64,000 nucleotides of DNA. Origin: QWQI01 sp964608915. Its GTDB lineage: Bacteria > Planctomycetota > Planctomycetia > Isosphaerales > Isosphaeraceae. This document shows positions 9,108-18,185 of this stretch, one piece after another; within the stretch, counting starts at the first letter, position 1, and every line of letters begins with the position of its first letter. The DNA is taken from contig CAZSQA010000029.1 in NCBI GenBank assembly GCA_964608915.1, positions 21,902 through 85,901 on the forward strand, read 5' to 3'. The translations under genes were made by a program, and so were the position numbers. A model generated the notes under the pieces. The model was not told where the DNA came from. It did no database searches and saw only the letters and a list, made by a program, of their open reading frames with translations.

Positions 9108-9646
9108 GGCGGGAATCGCTCCATGAATACGCGGGAATCAACTCGGGCGGCCCCTCCGCTCCGATCGGGCCTGATATCATACCTGATCGCCGCCGTATTG
9201 CCCACTGGGTCAAAGTCACGACGGACGATCCTGATCGGGATCGACGCACCGGAGACGAGTACAGCGTCCGGTTCGGCCGGGCAGTGAAAACGCGCGGCGT
9301 TTCGCTTGTGACGATCGTCGATATAAAGGAATTCCGTGTGGTTTTCGGCTTGACTTGACCGCGTCGCCAGAAGGAGAATTCAAGATACGGTCGAAGAAGA
9401 AACCAGCGAATGTCGCTGGAGCATGGCCGATCGGTTCGAACCTGTTTTCAGAGAGTTTTCCGATCGACAGGAAAACGAGCGGAGAGATGGCATCTCGCGA
9501 CTTCCGCCGAATCGACGATCGTCGGAGGTCAGGTCCAGCTCTCACGAGCCACAAGGCCCGCCACACATCGGTCTGGCAATTCCGATCGCGATATCGCTGA
9601 AATTTTTGCGACAGTGGACGTCAATCGGCCTGGAAAGCGAACGGCG
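9108..9646. other. divergent intergenic region
   Basis: This 539-base stretch separates the minus-strand thioredoxin-fold gene from the plus-strand histidine kinase. The kinase frame is open back to 9410, but the translated extension (Arg/Ser-rich) has no domain similarity. Small open frames on both strands look like shadows. I see no RNA gene or strong hairpin; promoters for both flanking genes are expected here but none is clear enough to place. Confidence 0.5.
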
Positions 9647-11623
9647 ATGACCTGGACCACGAGCCCGACATGGCTTGCACTGCTGGACGGCATCGAAGAT
9701 GCGTTCGCCATGATCGCACGAGACGGTTCGATTCTGGGGGGCAATCTCTCGTTCCGCAAGCTTGTCGGAATGCCGCTGGAAGGGCCGCTGCCTCGAACGA
9801 ACTTTCGCGACATCCTCGCCGCGTCGGCGGAAATTCCGACACTGGACGAACTCGCGGCCTCGCCCAAGCGATTCTGGGCGGGAAAGACGAACCTGAAACG
9901 TCCCGACGGCATGGAGTCTCACGCGACGTGCCGCATCGAGCCGGTCAGGACTCTGGACGAAGGTGTGAGCGGGTTCGCGGTCACGCTCATCGAAAATTCC
10001 GATCGCAAGGCTTACGAAGCGAGATTCCGGCTTTTCGAACTCGCCGTGGCCCAGAGCCTCGAACCGGTCCTGATCACGGAGTCCGAGCCGATCGATCAGC
10101 CGGGACCGAGGATCGTATTCGCCAACAAGGCGTTTTCGAACGTGACCGGTTATTCGCTCGAGGAAGTCCTCGGCAAGACTCCGCGCATTCTCCAGGGCCC
10201 GAAAAGCGACCGAAAAGAGCTGGACAGGATCCGCCACGCCCTCGAACGGTGGAGACCCGTTCGTGCGGAATTGTTGAATTATCGGAAGGACGGAAGCGAA
10301 TTCTGGGTGGAGCTGGTGATCTTCCCGGTCGCGGACGAATCCGGCTGGTACACTCACTGGGTTGCGGTTCAGCGAGAGATTACCGAAAAGAAGGAGCTCG
10401 AACAGGGTCTGAAAGACGCGAAGGAAGATGCTGAACGAGCCAACAGGGCCAAAACAAGATTTCTGGCCAACATGAGTCACGAAATCCGCACGCCGCTGAC
10501 GGCGATTCTCGGCTATGCGGAAATTCTCCTCGATCCCGAAACGGAAAAGCCCCGGCACGACGAAAGCGCGATGTCCATTCGCCGCAACGGCAAGCATCTG
10601 CTCGAAATCGTCGGCAACGTTCTCGATCTCTCGAAGATCGAGGCCGGCAAATATCAGCCGCTTCTCGTATCCGAATCGCCGTTCAAAATCGCGCAGGACG
10701 TCGTCGGCGCACAAAGCGTTCTCGCGAGCGAAAAAGGCGTGGCGATCTCGACGCATGGAGTCGGTCCCATGCCGCTTTCGTGCATGATCGACGCGGCTTC
10801 GGTGCGCCAGATCCTGATGAATCTGGTTTCGAACGCGATCAAATTCACCGAGACGGGCGGGCATGTCGAAGTTCAGGTACGTACCGAGAGGCCGGAGAAT
10901 TGCGAAAAAGGTTATGGCACGGTGTATTCGGTGATCGACGACGGATGCGGAATCGATCCTCAAGAAATTGACCGGCTCTTCGAAGCTTTCGAACAGGCAG
11001 ACAACACGACCTCCCGAAAATTCGGCGGAGCAGGGCTCGGGTTGAACATTTGCCGCAGGCTCGTCGAAATTCTGGGCGGATCGATCGAAGTGAAGAGCGT
11101 GCCTGGCGAAGGCAGTCGGTTCGACGTCATGATTCCATGCTGGCTGCCCCCCCGCGATGGCGATCTCCAGGAAGATCATCATGTCGCTTCAGTCGCGCCC
11201 AGCCCACCTCACCCGATTAAGCAAATTCCGAAGCTCGAAGGTCGTGTGCTGATCGTCGACGACAGCCCTGACAATCGAAAAATCATCGGTTATTTCGTCA
11301 AACCGACCGGTCTCGTCTACGACATGGCGGAGAACGGCAAGCAGGCGATACGGCAGGCCTCAGAATCGGATTACCGAGCCATCCTTCTGGATATGCAGAT
11401 GCCCGAGGTCGATGGTTACACCGCCGCCGCTGAGCTGAGGCGTCTCGGCTACGATCGACCGATCATCGCACTGACCGCCCATGCCCTCAGCGAGGACAGG
11501 CAGAGGTGCCTGGAAGTCGGCTGCACGGACTATCTGGCGAAACCTATCGGCATTACCGAGCTTCACGACATGCTGGCTCGCTACCTGAATCCGGAAAGCC
11601 TGGAAGCGAAATCGTCCACATGA
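9647..11623 (+). CDS. hybrid sensor histidine kinase/response regulator with two PAS domains
   Basis: A 658-residue cytoplasmic two-component hybrid kinase. Order of domains: PAS 1 (about 1-120); PAS 2 with PAC (about 130-250), LOV-like around TGYSLEEVLGKTPRILQGP but without the photoactive Cys; HisKA with phospho-acceptor His278 in FLANMSHEIRTPLTAILGY; HATPase with Asn396 in MNLVSNAIKFTE, Asp432 in DDGCGID and GGAGLGLNICR; and a receiver domain with Asp582 in LLDMQMPEVDG and the conserved Lys in DYLAKPI. There are no transmembrane segments, so the signal is probably internal. The start at 9647 follows GGAAAG. No separate response regulator or output gene is adjacent, so its target is unknown. 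Confidence 0.93.
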   Translation: MTWTTSPTWLALLDGIEDAFAMIARDGSILGGNLSFRKLVGMPLEGPLPRTNFRDILAASAEIPTLDELAASPKRFWAGKTNLKRPDGMESHATCRIEPVRTLDEGVSGFAVTLIENSDRKAYEARFRLFELAVAQSLEPVLITESEPIDQPGPRIVFANKAFSNVTGYSLEEVLGKTPRILQGPKSDRKELDRIRHALERWRPVRAELLNYRKDGSEFWVELVIFPVADESGWYTHWVAVQREITEKKELEQGLKDAKEDAERANRAKTRFLANMSHEIRTPLTAILGYAEILLDPETEKPRHDESAMSIRRNGKHLLEIVGNVLDLSKIEAGKYQPLLVSESPFKIAQDVVGAQSVLASEKGVAISTHGVGPMPLSCMIDAASVRQILMNLVSNAIKFTETGGHVEVQVRTERPENCEKGYGTVYSVIDDGCGIDPQEIDRLFEAFEQADNTTSRKFGGAGLGLNICRRLVEILGGSIEVKSVPGEGSRFDVMIPCWLPPRDGDLQEDHHVASVAPSPPHPIKQIPKLEGRVLIVDDSPDNRKIIGYFVKPTGLVYDMAENGKQAIRQASESDYRAILLDMQMPEVDGYTAAAELRRLGYDRPIIALTAHALSEDRQRCLEVGCTDYLAKPIGITELHDMLARYLNPESLEAKSST

Positions 11624-11925
11624 CGGACTCAGCCCGGGCCTGACCGGTTGTTTCACCCTCTCCCGCTCTTCGAGAATCGCACCGTGCTTGTGGTCGCGGC
11701 GTAAGCGAACTGAGAATCGAACGATCAGGCAGGTATTGAGTCGCACTGGCTATTGTCGGGTTGTGCGGGTTTCGAACTGGACAGGAATTTCCCGCCGATC
11801 GGTCGGGACGGGGAACGCATTGTCTGATCGAAATGAAGCAGCGAGACACGAAACCTCTTCGCGTACCACGTCCGCCTGGCGCCAAGCGGTCGGAACGGCA
11901 GCTGTCGATCGACTTTGCCAGCGAT
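11624..11925. other. intergenic region between convergent genes
   Basis: About 300 bases lie between the 3' ends of the histidine kinase and the XRE regulator. Open frames here are out-of-frame shadows with Arg/Ser-rich translations. No convincing terminator hairpin with a T-run, RNA gene or repeat was seen. Confidence 0.4.
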
Positions 11926-12144
11926 TCAGTCCGGTGTCTCGTTTTCCGGCTCTTGCATCTGGAAAACATCTTCGATCTTGACTCCGAACGTCGCAGCCAG
12001 GCGAAACGCCAGAGGAAGAGATGGCAGGTATTTTCCAGCCTCAAGCGCGACGATCGTCTGACGCGAAACGCCGACCCGATCCGCAAGCTGCTGCTGGGTC
12101 ATTTCGTCATGATCGAACCGCAGACGGCGAATCCGGTTCTTCAT
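11926..12144 (-). CDS. XRE-family transcriptional regulator
   Basis: A 72-residue helix-turn-helix DNA-binding protein of the Cro/C1 (XRE, YozG-like) type. The HTH is MTQQQLADRVGVSRQTIVALEAGKY, followed by PSLPLAFRLAATFGVKIEDVF, which is the typical continuation in regulators paired with small membrane proteins. I choose the ATG at 12144 because GGAGG sits five bases upstream; an ATG at 12168 and a GTG at 12204 would add a tail with no similarity. It follows the membrane-protein gene after 13 bases in the same transcript. It probably controls its own operon through the palindrome at 12622-12634. Confidence 0.92.
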   Translation of the reverse strand: MKNRIRRLRFDHDEMTQQQLADRVGVSRQTIVALEAGKYLPSLPLAFRLAATFGVKIEDVFQMQEPENETPD

Positions 12145-12157
12145 CGGCGCCTCCGGA

Positions 12158-12568
12158 TTACTGCCCATCGGCGACCCCCCGTCCGTACTGCAAAAGAATC
12201 GCAACGGAAGACACAGCGTAAATCACCATCATGCCGACGAATACGCTGGATTGAACGATCCACACCGGAACCGCGCCTTCCATGCCGTAAACCCTTGCAC
12301 TGACAAGCGAAGCGAACAATACGGCAACCACCCAGAAAATCGCGAAAGCGAAATTCCATGAACGTTTCGCGATCGATTCGTCTCTCTCATCCATGATGAC
12401 TTTTCCGCTCTTTTTCCGAAAGAACAGAGGTCCAAACCCCATCAACCCAAGAAAGCCGAAACCGCCTAGCGCGCCCTTGCCTGCGACAGGATAGAGCGTG
12501 ACGATCGTGGCCACCGTCAAAGCGATCACACCCAGGTTGTACCAGGCGTTTTTCTGAAGAGCCGTCAT
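12158..12568 (-). CDS. small DUF2178-like membrane protein paired with XRE regulator
   Basis: A 136-residue membrane protein with four hydrophobic segments: the N-terminal NLGVIALTVATIVTLYPV, GGFGFLGLMGFGPLFF, FAFAIFWVVAVLFASLV and VFVGMMVIYAVSSVAILL. A conserved-looking loop, MDERDESIAKRSWNFAF, lies between segments two and three; a DERD motif with a nearby basic helix is typical of DUF2178-like proteins encoded beside XRE regulators in many bacteria and archaea. The start at 12568 has a perfect GGAGG eight bases upstream, which rules against the GTG at 12583. It is the first gene of a two-gene operon. Its role (sensor or signal-transducing partner of the regulator) is inferred from gene pairing. 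Confidence 0.85.
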   Translation of the reverse strand: MTALQKNAWYNLGVIALTVATIVTLYPVAGKGALGGFGFLGLMGFGPLFFRKKSGKVIMDERDESIAKRSWNFAFAIFWVVAVLFASLVSARVYGMEGAVPVWIVQSSVFVGMMVIYAVSSVAILLQYGRGVADGQ

Positions 12569-12621
12569 TGCCGTTACCTCCAATCGATTCGTCTGAAAAG
12601 GGAACAGAACACACTCAGAGC

Positions 12622-12656
12622 TTACTAATAGTAATGCACGTGCGTCTAAATGTCAA
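12622..12656 (-). promoter_or_regulatory. sigma70-type promoter with palindromic operator over the -10 box
   Basis: Reading the minus strand, TTGACA (12656-12651) and TACTAT (12633-12628) are separated by exactly 17 bases, an almost ideal sigma70 promoter for the membrane-protein/XRE operon. The -10 box is inside a perfect 13-base palindrome, TTACTA-N-TAGTAA (12622-12634). A further TTACTA half-site is at 12664-12669, about four helical turns away. The natural candidate ligand is the XRE protein of the same operon; this is inference. Confidence 0.72.
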
Positions 12657-12703
12657 GCTTGCTTTACTATTTGAACAGCTAAGCCAACACTGTGTTCGAA
12701 TTG

Positions 12704-15100
12704 TCAGCCTGGCCTGTAGACTTCGGATTTTTCGTCGAGCTGTCGAACCAGTTCCTGGCGTCTTTTCTGTAGGCGTTTGGCTCGCAGGCTGATGCAAGCC
12801 GGCAGAAGCAGGATATTTCCGAGCGAAGAGCCTGCCGTGGCGATGGCCACCATGATGCCGAAGCGGGAGAAAGGCAGAAATTCGCTGGTCGCCAAGGCCA
12901 GGAACCCGATCGAAACGGCGAAACTGGAGAGGATCACCCCCGGGCCTGTCACTTTATAGCTCTCGTAAAGTCTTTCCCGGAATGGCCTTCCATGGAGTCT
13001 GTGGAATTGCAGCAGGCAGTGGAACGTATCGTCGACCGAGAGCCCCAGGGCAACGCTCGCCACAAGTGCCGTGCCCATGTCCAGTTTGTAGCCGCGCCAG
13101 CCCATGAGTCCAAGGACGAGGCCGACGGAAAGCATCGTGGGCAGCATGGCCAGCAACGCCAGGCTCAAACGCCGGAAAGCCATCGTCAGCATGACGAGAA
13201 TCGTGAAAGACGAGATCAGAAACGTCGCCCACTGGGTATTGATGACCGAACGGGCGATTTGCGACATCAGCAGTGACAGGCCCGTCACTTCCACGCCGGG
13301 TCCGAACGTGTCAGCCGCGATCTTTCGGGCTTGCATGAAGGTATCGATCTTTTGCTGATTCGGGCTCGATTCCGGCACGCGAACGACAAAGCGGGCGAAC
13401 CCGGCCTGGCCGTTCCAGAACTGTCTGAGCGCGCTGGCTTGAGGCGAAGCGGCGATCAGGTCGGACTTCGTCGTCAGCAGCCGATTCTGCCGGTCGAGCG
13501 ACAGTCGACTCCATTCCCTTTCCGGATCCATGACGGTCGCCACCGAGAGCACTTTCACGACACGCTCGGAACCCAGGTCTTCGAGCCGCTTCGTCACCTC
13601 TTCGAATTTCGCCAGTTCCGCGGCGTCGATTTTGGGCGGAGCAGGGACGACGATGCTCACCTGGCCGATTCCGTCCAGCCGGTTTTCGACGAATTCGTAA
13701 TCGGAAACGATCCTCGACTGCGGCCGGAACATGTGGACATAATTCGACTCGTAACTGAGCCGGAATATCCCCAGGGCCAGAGGCAGAACGACAGCCAGTA
13801 TGCATACGATGACTGGCAGGGGATGGTCGATGGTCAGGTCCGAGATCCGTCGCATCCAGTCCGCCACAGGCGATGGCTTCGCGACGAGATCAGGCCGTTC
13901 CCGATAGCCGGGCGGCAACATGGCGAACGGGGCCAGGGCGGTGGTCCAGAGTGCGGCGATCAATGTGCAGCTTCCCAGGATCATTCCGAACTGACGGACA
14001 GGTTCGACAGAGCTGGACATGAGCGCGCCGTAGCCGATCGCACCGGTGAATGCGCACCAGAGAATCGGGCGGATGACGTCCAGAAGGCTCTGTCTGGCGG
14101 CGTCGTAGCGCAGCAGGCCGTGCCGTTGTTCGTCGCGAAAGTGGAGGGCCAGGTGGCTGGCGGCAGGCATGGTCAGCACGATGATCTGGCCGATGAGCGG
14201 GCCGCCGGAAAGGCTGATCTTCAGGCCGAATTCCACTAGAATCCACTCGGTGGCCATCCAGGTGAAGTAGCCGGCGACGATCGGCACGAGCGTCCACCAG
14301 ATGCTTCTGACGGCCACCAGCATGACCAGGCCGATGAGCACCAGCCCCAGCCGTGCGAGGCGAATGCCGTCTCGCTCGATGGCGATGAATCCGTCGGCCA
14401 GCAGTGAGGGCGGCCCAACGACAGCCACCCGGCCCACACCAGATTCCTTTCCGAACGTATCGGCAATATGGCGGATGCGGGGAATGGCCTGAAGCGCGTC
14501 ATATTGGCCCGGAGGCTTCATTTGGATGATGATCGAAGCCGTATGGCCGTCGCGGCTCGTGAACATTCGTTCGAAAAACGGGTGCTTGCGGATCTGTTCG
14601 GCCAGTGCCTTCTGCTGCTCGGGGCTGGCGGATTTCATGGTGGAAAGGAGCGTCAGTCCGCCTTCGCCGCCCGAAGCCGCGCCGGCGATTTTTTTCGCGG
14701 CGGCCAGAGCCGGGGCCTGAAGCAGCCGGGGGAGTTGGTCGAGCCTTTCGATGGAATCGTCCAGCAGCCAGAGAGGGGGCATCGTCGCCAGGCTGCGGAC
14801 GTCCAGGACGCCGTCGGCGTCGCCGTCGGCGAACCGGCCCGCGAGCGTCGCGACGCGCTGAAGCCCTTCCGCCGTAAGCTGTTCGGGGTCTTCGTAACAG
14901 ACGAACAGGATATTGTCGTAGCCGAAAACTTCGGCCCACCGGTCGAACTGGAGGATGGCCGGATCATCGTCCGCGAAGAAGGATTTGATCGATTGTTCGT
15001 AGGTCACATGGCGGTCGGCCCAGACGAAATAAAGCCCGAGAAAGGCCGTGAGAGCGGCCGTGAAGTATCGGGCACGAATCAATCGATCAGGCCAAGGCAT
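12704..15100 (-). CDS. RND superfamily (MMPL-type) exporter
   Basis: A 798-residue inner-membrane transporter of the RND/MMPL class. It has the duplicated layout: one N-terminal helix (ALTAFLGLYFVWADRH), a large periplasmic domain, a block of about five helices (roughly 255-400), a second isolated helix (PLPVIVCILAVVLPLALGIF), a second periplasmic domain, and a final block of five helices. The motif LGLSVDDTFHCLLQFHR in the second block is the conserved proton-relay-like element of MMPL domains. Family members move lipids, hopanoids or hydrophobic compounds to the outer layers. No membrane-fusion partner is adjacent. The substrate is unknown. Confidence 0.9.
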   Translation of the reverse strand: MPWPDRLIRARYFTAALTAFLGLYFVWADRHVTYEQSIKSFFADDDPAILQFDRWAEVFGYDNILFVCYEDPEQLTAEGLQRVATLAGRFADGDADGVLDVRSLATMPPLWLLDDSIERLDQLPRLLQAPALAAAKKIAGAASGGEGGLTLLSTMKSASPEQQKALAEQIRKHPFFERMFTSRDGHTASIIIQMKPPGQYDALQAIPRIRHIADTFGKESGVGRVAVVGPPSLLADGFIAIERDGIRLARLGLVLIGLVMLVAVRSIWWTLVPIVAGYFTWMATEWILVEFGLKISLSGGPLIGQIIVLTMPAASHLALHFRDEQRHGLLRYDAARQSLLDVIRPILWCAFTGAIGYGALMSSSVEPVRQFGMILGSCTLIAALWTTALAPFAMLPPGYRERPDLVAKPSPVADWMRRISDLTIDHPLPVIVCILAVVLPLALGIFRLSYESNYVHMFRPQSRIVSDYEFVENRLDGIGQVSIVVPAPPKIDAAELAKFEEVTKRLEDLGSERVVKVLSVATVMDPEREWSRLSLDRQNRLLTTKSDLIAASPQASALRQFWNGQAGFARFVVRVPESSPNQQKIDTFMQARKIAADTFGPGVEVTGLSLLMSQIARSVINTQWATFLISSFTILVMLTMAFRRLSLALLAMLPTMLSVGLVLGLMGWRGYKLDMGTALVASVALGLSVDDTFHCLLQFHRLHGRPFRERLYESYKVTGPGVILSSFAVSIGFLALATSEFLPFSRFGIMVAIATAGSSLGNILLLPACISLRAKRLQKRRQELVRQLDEKSEVYRPG

Positions 15101-15421
15101 GAAAAGTTCGCGTCCGTGTGTGGTTCGAGAGGGCCGGTCGATCGTTCATCCGCTGAATCAGCTGACGCATACGACATCATTATGAAGTACCCGCCCGGAG
15201 CGTCAAGCAGGAGAACGGAGACGGCTGACGTGAGACGCAGCGAGAGATGATGCGAGCATGCATGGAGTCGAAAAGAGCGTTTCATGGCCTGTCAGCACAT
15301 TCGAGATTTTCGTCATAGCCCTGTGCGCAGCGCAAATCGGCCAATATTGCCGGACGTCGAAGATATCCGGATTCGCATCGCGGAGCGAATGGGCGTTCGA
15401 TCCGGGGGGCAAGATTGGAAG
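15101..15421. other. intergenic region
   Basis: This 321-base stretch lies between the start of the RND exporter and the end of the ABC ATPase gene, both on the minus strand. It must hold the exporter promoter. I found no RNA gene, repeat or clear terminator; open frames here are short and look spurious. Confidence 0.4.
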
Positions 15422-16519
15422 TCAGATCGAGGAGCCTTCAGGCGACGATCCAGGCGAAGTGCTGGCTGATTCTTTTCTTCGTCGTCCGAGGCTGTCGAAT
15501 CGAAGCTCCGTGCCAGGTGTCCAGACGAACCATCCCTGCTCAGGGGGATCGACCATGTCGGGGGTTCGAAAGACCGTTCCGGTTTCGATCGCGACCCACT
15601 CCAGAAACGGGCTGACGTTGGACCATCGGCGGCGCAGCCACCGCACGGGGATCGCTGGGCTCGAGATCGGGGGGGCGTTCGATACCCGGCAGTGCGCCGG
15701 TGCGATCAGAATCGATGCGGGCTCGCTTCGTTCGGAATTGACCGCAGTGGCTGTCGAGTCCACCTCATTCCAGGGCGGATATTGCAATAGCGAGACGACG
15801 ACCCGATGGCCCGGATCGTCGAGCAATTCGGCCGGGTGCCCGGATTGGACGAGTCGTCCCCGTTCCAGAACGGCGAGACGGTCCGCCAGACCGATCGCCT
15901 CGACCGGTTCATGAACGACGATGACGATCGACTTGCCCGTGGCCCGGGCGAAACGCCAAAGGAGACGCGCGACACGGTCCCGCGTGCGAAGGTCCAAGCC
16001 AGTGAGGGGTTCGTCGGCGAGCAGGATCGGCGTATCTCGAAACATCGCCCTCAGAAGCGATGCCCGCCGTCCCTGGCCGCCGGAAAGGGTCTCAGGCTTT
16101 TGCGAAAACAGCTCTTCGGCGAATTCCAGTTCCGTATAAACCTCTTCAGCCAGGATGCCGGCGGCGCGCCAGCGGTCGAAAACGCTAGCCTTTGCCGCAT
16201 CCCGCCGATCCCGATCGAGAATCTGGCCAGGATAGTGAACGTCTCGCTGAAAAACCATCGCCACGCCGCGCTGATGCGGCGGCGTGCTCGTCGCGCGCGT
16301 GCCGCCGAGGATCACTTCGCCTGAGTCCGGAGCGTCAAGCCCCGCGATGACTCGGAGTAGCGAAGTCTTGCCGGCGCCCGTATGGCCGACGAGCCCCAGA
16401 ATTTCACCTGAGGCGACCCGCAGCGAGATGTCATCGAGCATGAACTTCCGGCCGACCTGGCGCGAAATTCCCGTCAGTTCGATCGAAGCGGGAGAGGCGT
16501 TCAGCGAATCGTCGTGCAT
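15422..16519 (-). CDS. ABC transporter ATP-binding protein with C-terminal extension
   Basis: A 365-residue ABC ATPase. Walker A is GHTGAGKTS, the Q-loop is VFQRDVHYPG, the signature is LSGGQGRRASLLRAMF, Walker B is PILLADEPLTGLD, and the switch His is IVVHEP. The nucleotide-binding domain ends near residue 240. The remaining 125 residues include strands such as ASILIAPAHCRVSN and ETGTVFRTPDM and may be a TOBE-like regulatory domain, as in MalK/ModC-type importers, although similarity is faint. No permease or binding-protein gene is adjacent, so the transporter partner is elsewhere. Length and domain order fit a solute importer ATPase better than an exporter. Confidence 0.88.
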   Translation of the reverse strand: MHDDSLNASPASIELTGISRQVGRKFMLDDISLRVASGEILGLVGHTGAGKTSLLRVIAGLDAPDSGEVILGGTRATSTPPHQRGVAMVFQRDVHYPGQILDRDRRDAAKASVFDRWRAAGILAEEVYTELEFAEELFSQKPETLSGGQGRRASLLRAMFRDTPILLADEPLTGLDLRTRDRVARLLWRFARATGKSIVIVVHEPVEAIGLADRLAVLERGRLVQSGHPAELLDDPGHRVVVSLLQYPPWNEVDSTATAVNSERSEPASILIAPAHCRVSNAPPISSPAIPVRWLRRRWSNVSPFLEWVAIETGTVFRTPDMVDPPEQGWFVWTPGTELRFDSLGRRRKESASTSPGSSPEGSSI

Positions 16520-16689
16520 GGATCGACCGGACCTGCCTGAGGGGAGAATTCCACGAAAACCGTTGAATCGATCGGCCCACTATCCTAGCATGAGAGTTCC
16601 CCATCGACCGCCCCGACTCGGCCAGTCCGACCGCCGGCGAACCGACGAACGAAAACTCCGCCCCGCCGAAAATCCCTGGTGCACCGCCC

Positions 16690-18180
16690 ATGAGCGAAGA
16701 GCAGGACGTGCGCGAACACGCCACAGATATCGATGTCCTCGATCAGGTCGACGCCGTCGGTGAAGGCTCCGCTCACGTCGATATCGCCGGTCCGGAAGAT
16801 TCGCCGATCGACCCGCCCGTCCGGTTCGCCGACGCGCTTCGTCAGATCGGGCCAGGGCTCGTGCTGGCCGGTTCGATCGTCGGCACCGGCGAACTCATCG
16901 CCACGACGACGCTGGGCGCGAAGGAAGGCTACGCTCTGCTCTGGCTGATTCTGTTCAGTTGCGTCATCAAGGTCTTCGTGCAGATCGAACTCGGCCGCCA
17001 CGCGCTGACACACGGGCAGTCGACGCTGAGGGCTTTCAACTCGCTCGGAACCGGGCACTCGAGGGCGAACTGGATCTGCTGGACCTGGTTCGCCATGATG
17101 CTCGCGACCCAGGCCCAGATCGGCGCGATGGAAGGCTTGATCGGTCAGGCGGCCACGATGGCCTTTCCAGCGACGAGCGCCCGAATGGCTGAAACGATCG
17201 GGGTTTCGTCCGACGCGATCTGGGCGGCTCTGACGACGGCCCTGGCGATCTGCCTGCTGCTTTCCGGTGGATACACCAGGGTCGAAAAAATCACGACATT
17301 TCTCGTCGCCGCCGTGACGTTCGTCACCGTCGCCGCCGTCGTCATGCTGCCATGGTCGCCGCCGCCGGTCGATTTCTCGATCGCGGCCCTGGCCAGCGGT
17401 CTCACGTTCGCCCTGCCCTCTGGCGGTATCGCCGCGGCGATGTCCGTCTTCGGAATAACGGGAGTCGGTGCCAGCGAGCTGGTGGCGTATCCCTACTGGT
17501 GCCTGGAGAAAGGCTACGGCCGAGCCACGGGCACGCGGGATGCTTCAGACGCCTGGGCCAGCCGGGCGAAGGGCTGGATGCGCGTCATGCAGATCGACGC
17601 ATGGTTCAGCATGATCGTCTTCACAGTGGGCACGCTTGCGTTTTATGTCCTGGGGGCAGGCATTCTGCACGCCCGGGGAGTCGTGCCGGCCAAGGGCGAA
17701 ATGATCCGCGCGCTTTCGCAAATGTACGTCGGCCTGGGGTCGTGGACGCAGATGGCCTTTCTGCTCGGCGCCTGGGCCGTGCTTTTCAAGACGCTTTACG
17801 TCGCGACAGCCGGAAACTCACGGCAGACGGCCGACTTTCTCGATATTGCCGGACTTGCTCCGAATGCCGAAGGTGCCCCGCGCAAACGCAGGGTGAACCA
17901 GCTTTGCGTGATCTATCCGATCGTGGCACTGGGCATGTATCTTGCCATGGGCGATCCGAAACGGCTCGTGACGATCGGCGGATTCGCACAGGCGCTGATG
18001 CTTCCCGTCATCGCCGGATCCGCCTTGAGGCTGATGCTGCGGGACGGCGACCGGCGTGTACTCGGTGGGAAAGTCTGGATGGCCTTCGTCGTCGTCGCGG
18101 CCGTGCTGATCGCCCTGGTCGCGGGATACGGAGCCATCATGGAAGTCACTGGCTGGATCAGTGCCCTGATCGGTCAGTAA
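16690..18180 (+). CDS. Nramp-like divalent metal transporter lacking canonical metal-binding motifs
   Basis: A 496-residue multi-helix protein of the Nramp (SLC11) superfamily, recognised by RQIGPGLVLAGSIVGTGELIATT in helix 1 and by the overall spacing of about eleven helices. In true manganese/iron Nramp proteins helix 1 carries DPGN and helix 6 carries MPHN; here the equivalent positions read GTGE and GVGASEL. Those replacements remove the Asp, Asn and Met ligands of the known metal site. Relatives with altered sites transport Mg, Al or other substrates, so the substrate cannot be called. The N-terminal 50 residues are acidic and cytoplasmic. The ATG at 16690 has no strong ribosome-binding site. 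Confidence 0.85.
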   Translation: MSEEQDVREHATDIDVLDQVDAVGEGSAHVDIAGPEDSPIDPPVRFADALRQIGPGLVLAGSIVGTGELIATTTLGAKEGYALLWLILFSCVIKVFVQIELGRHALTHGQSTLRAFNSLGTGHSRANWICWTWFAMMLATQAQIGAMEGLIGQAATMAFPATSARMAETIGVSSDAIWAALTTALAICLLLSGGYTRVEKITTFLVAAVTFVTVAAVVMLPWSPPPVDFSIAALASGLTFALPSGGIAAAMSVFGITGVGASELVAYPYWCLEKGYGRATGTRDASDAWASRAKGWMRVMQIDAWFSMIVFTVGTLAFYVLGAGILHARGVVPAKGEMIRALSQMYVGLGSWTQMAFLLGAWAVLFKTLYVATAGNSRQTADFLDIAGLAPNAEGAPRKRRVNQLCVIYPIVALGMYLAMGDPKRLVTIGGFAQALMLPVIAGSALRLMLRDGDRRVLGGKVWMAFVVVAAVLIALVAGYGAIMEVTGWISALIGQ

Positions 18181-18185
18181 ATTGC

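Noticed and set aside
9380..9450. Possible tRNA-like segment with GGTTCGAACC
   Set aside because: Only the T-loop-like palindrome fits; no acceptor or anticodon stems can be drawn.
9410..9646. N-terminal extension of the histidine kinase frame
   Set aside because: No domain similarity; ATG 9647 has a GGAAAG site and begins right before the PAS domain.
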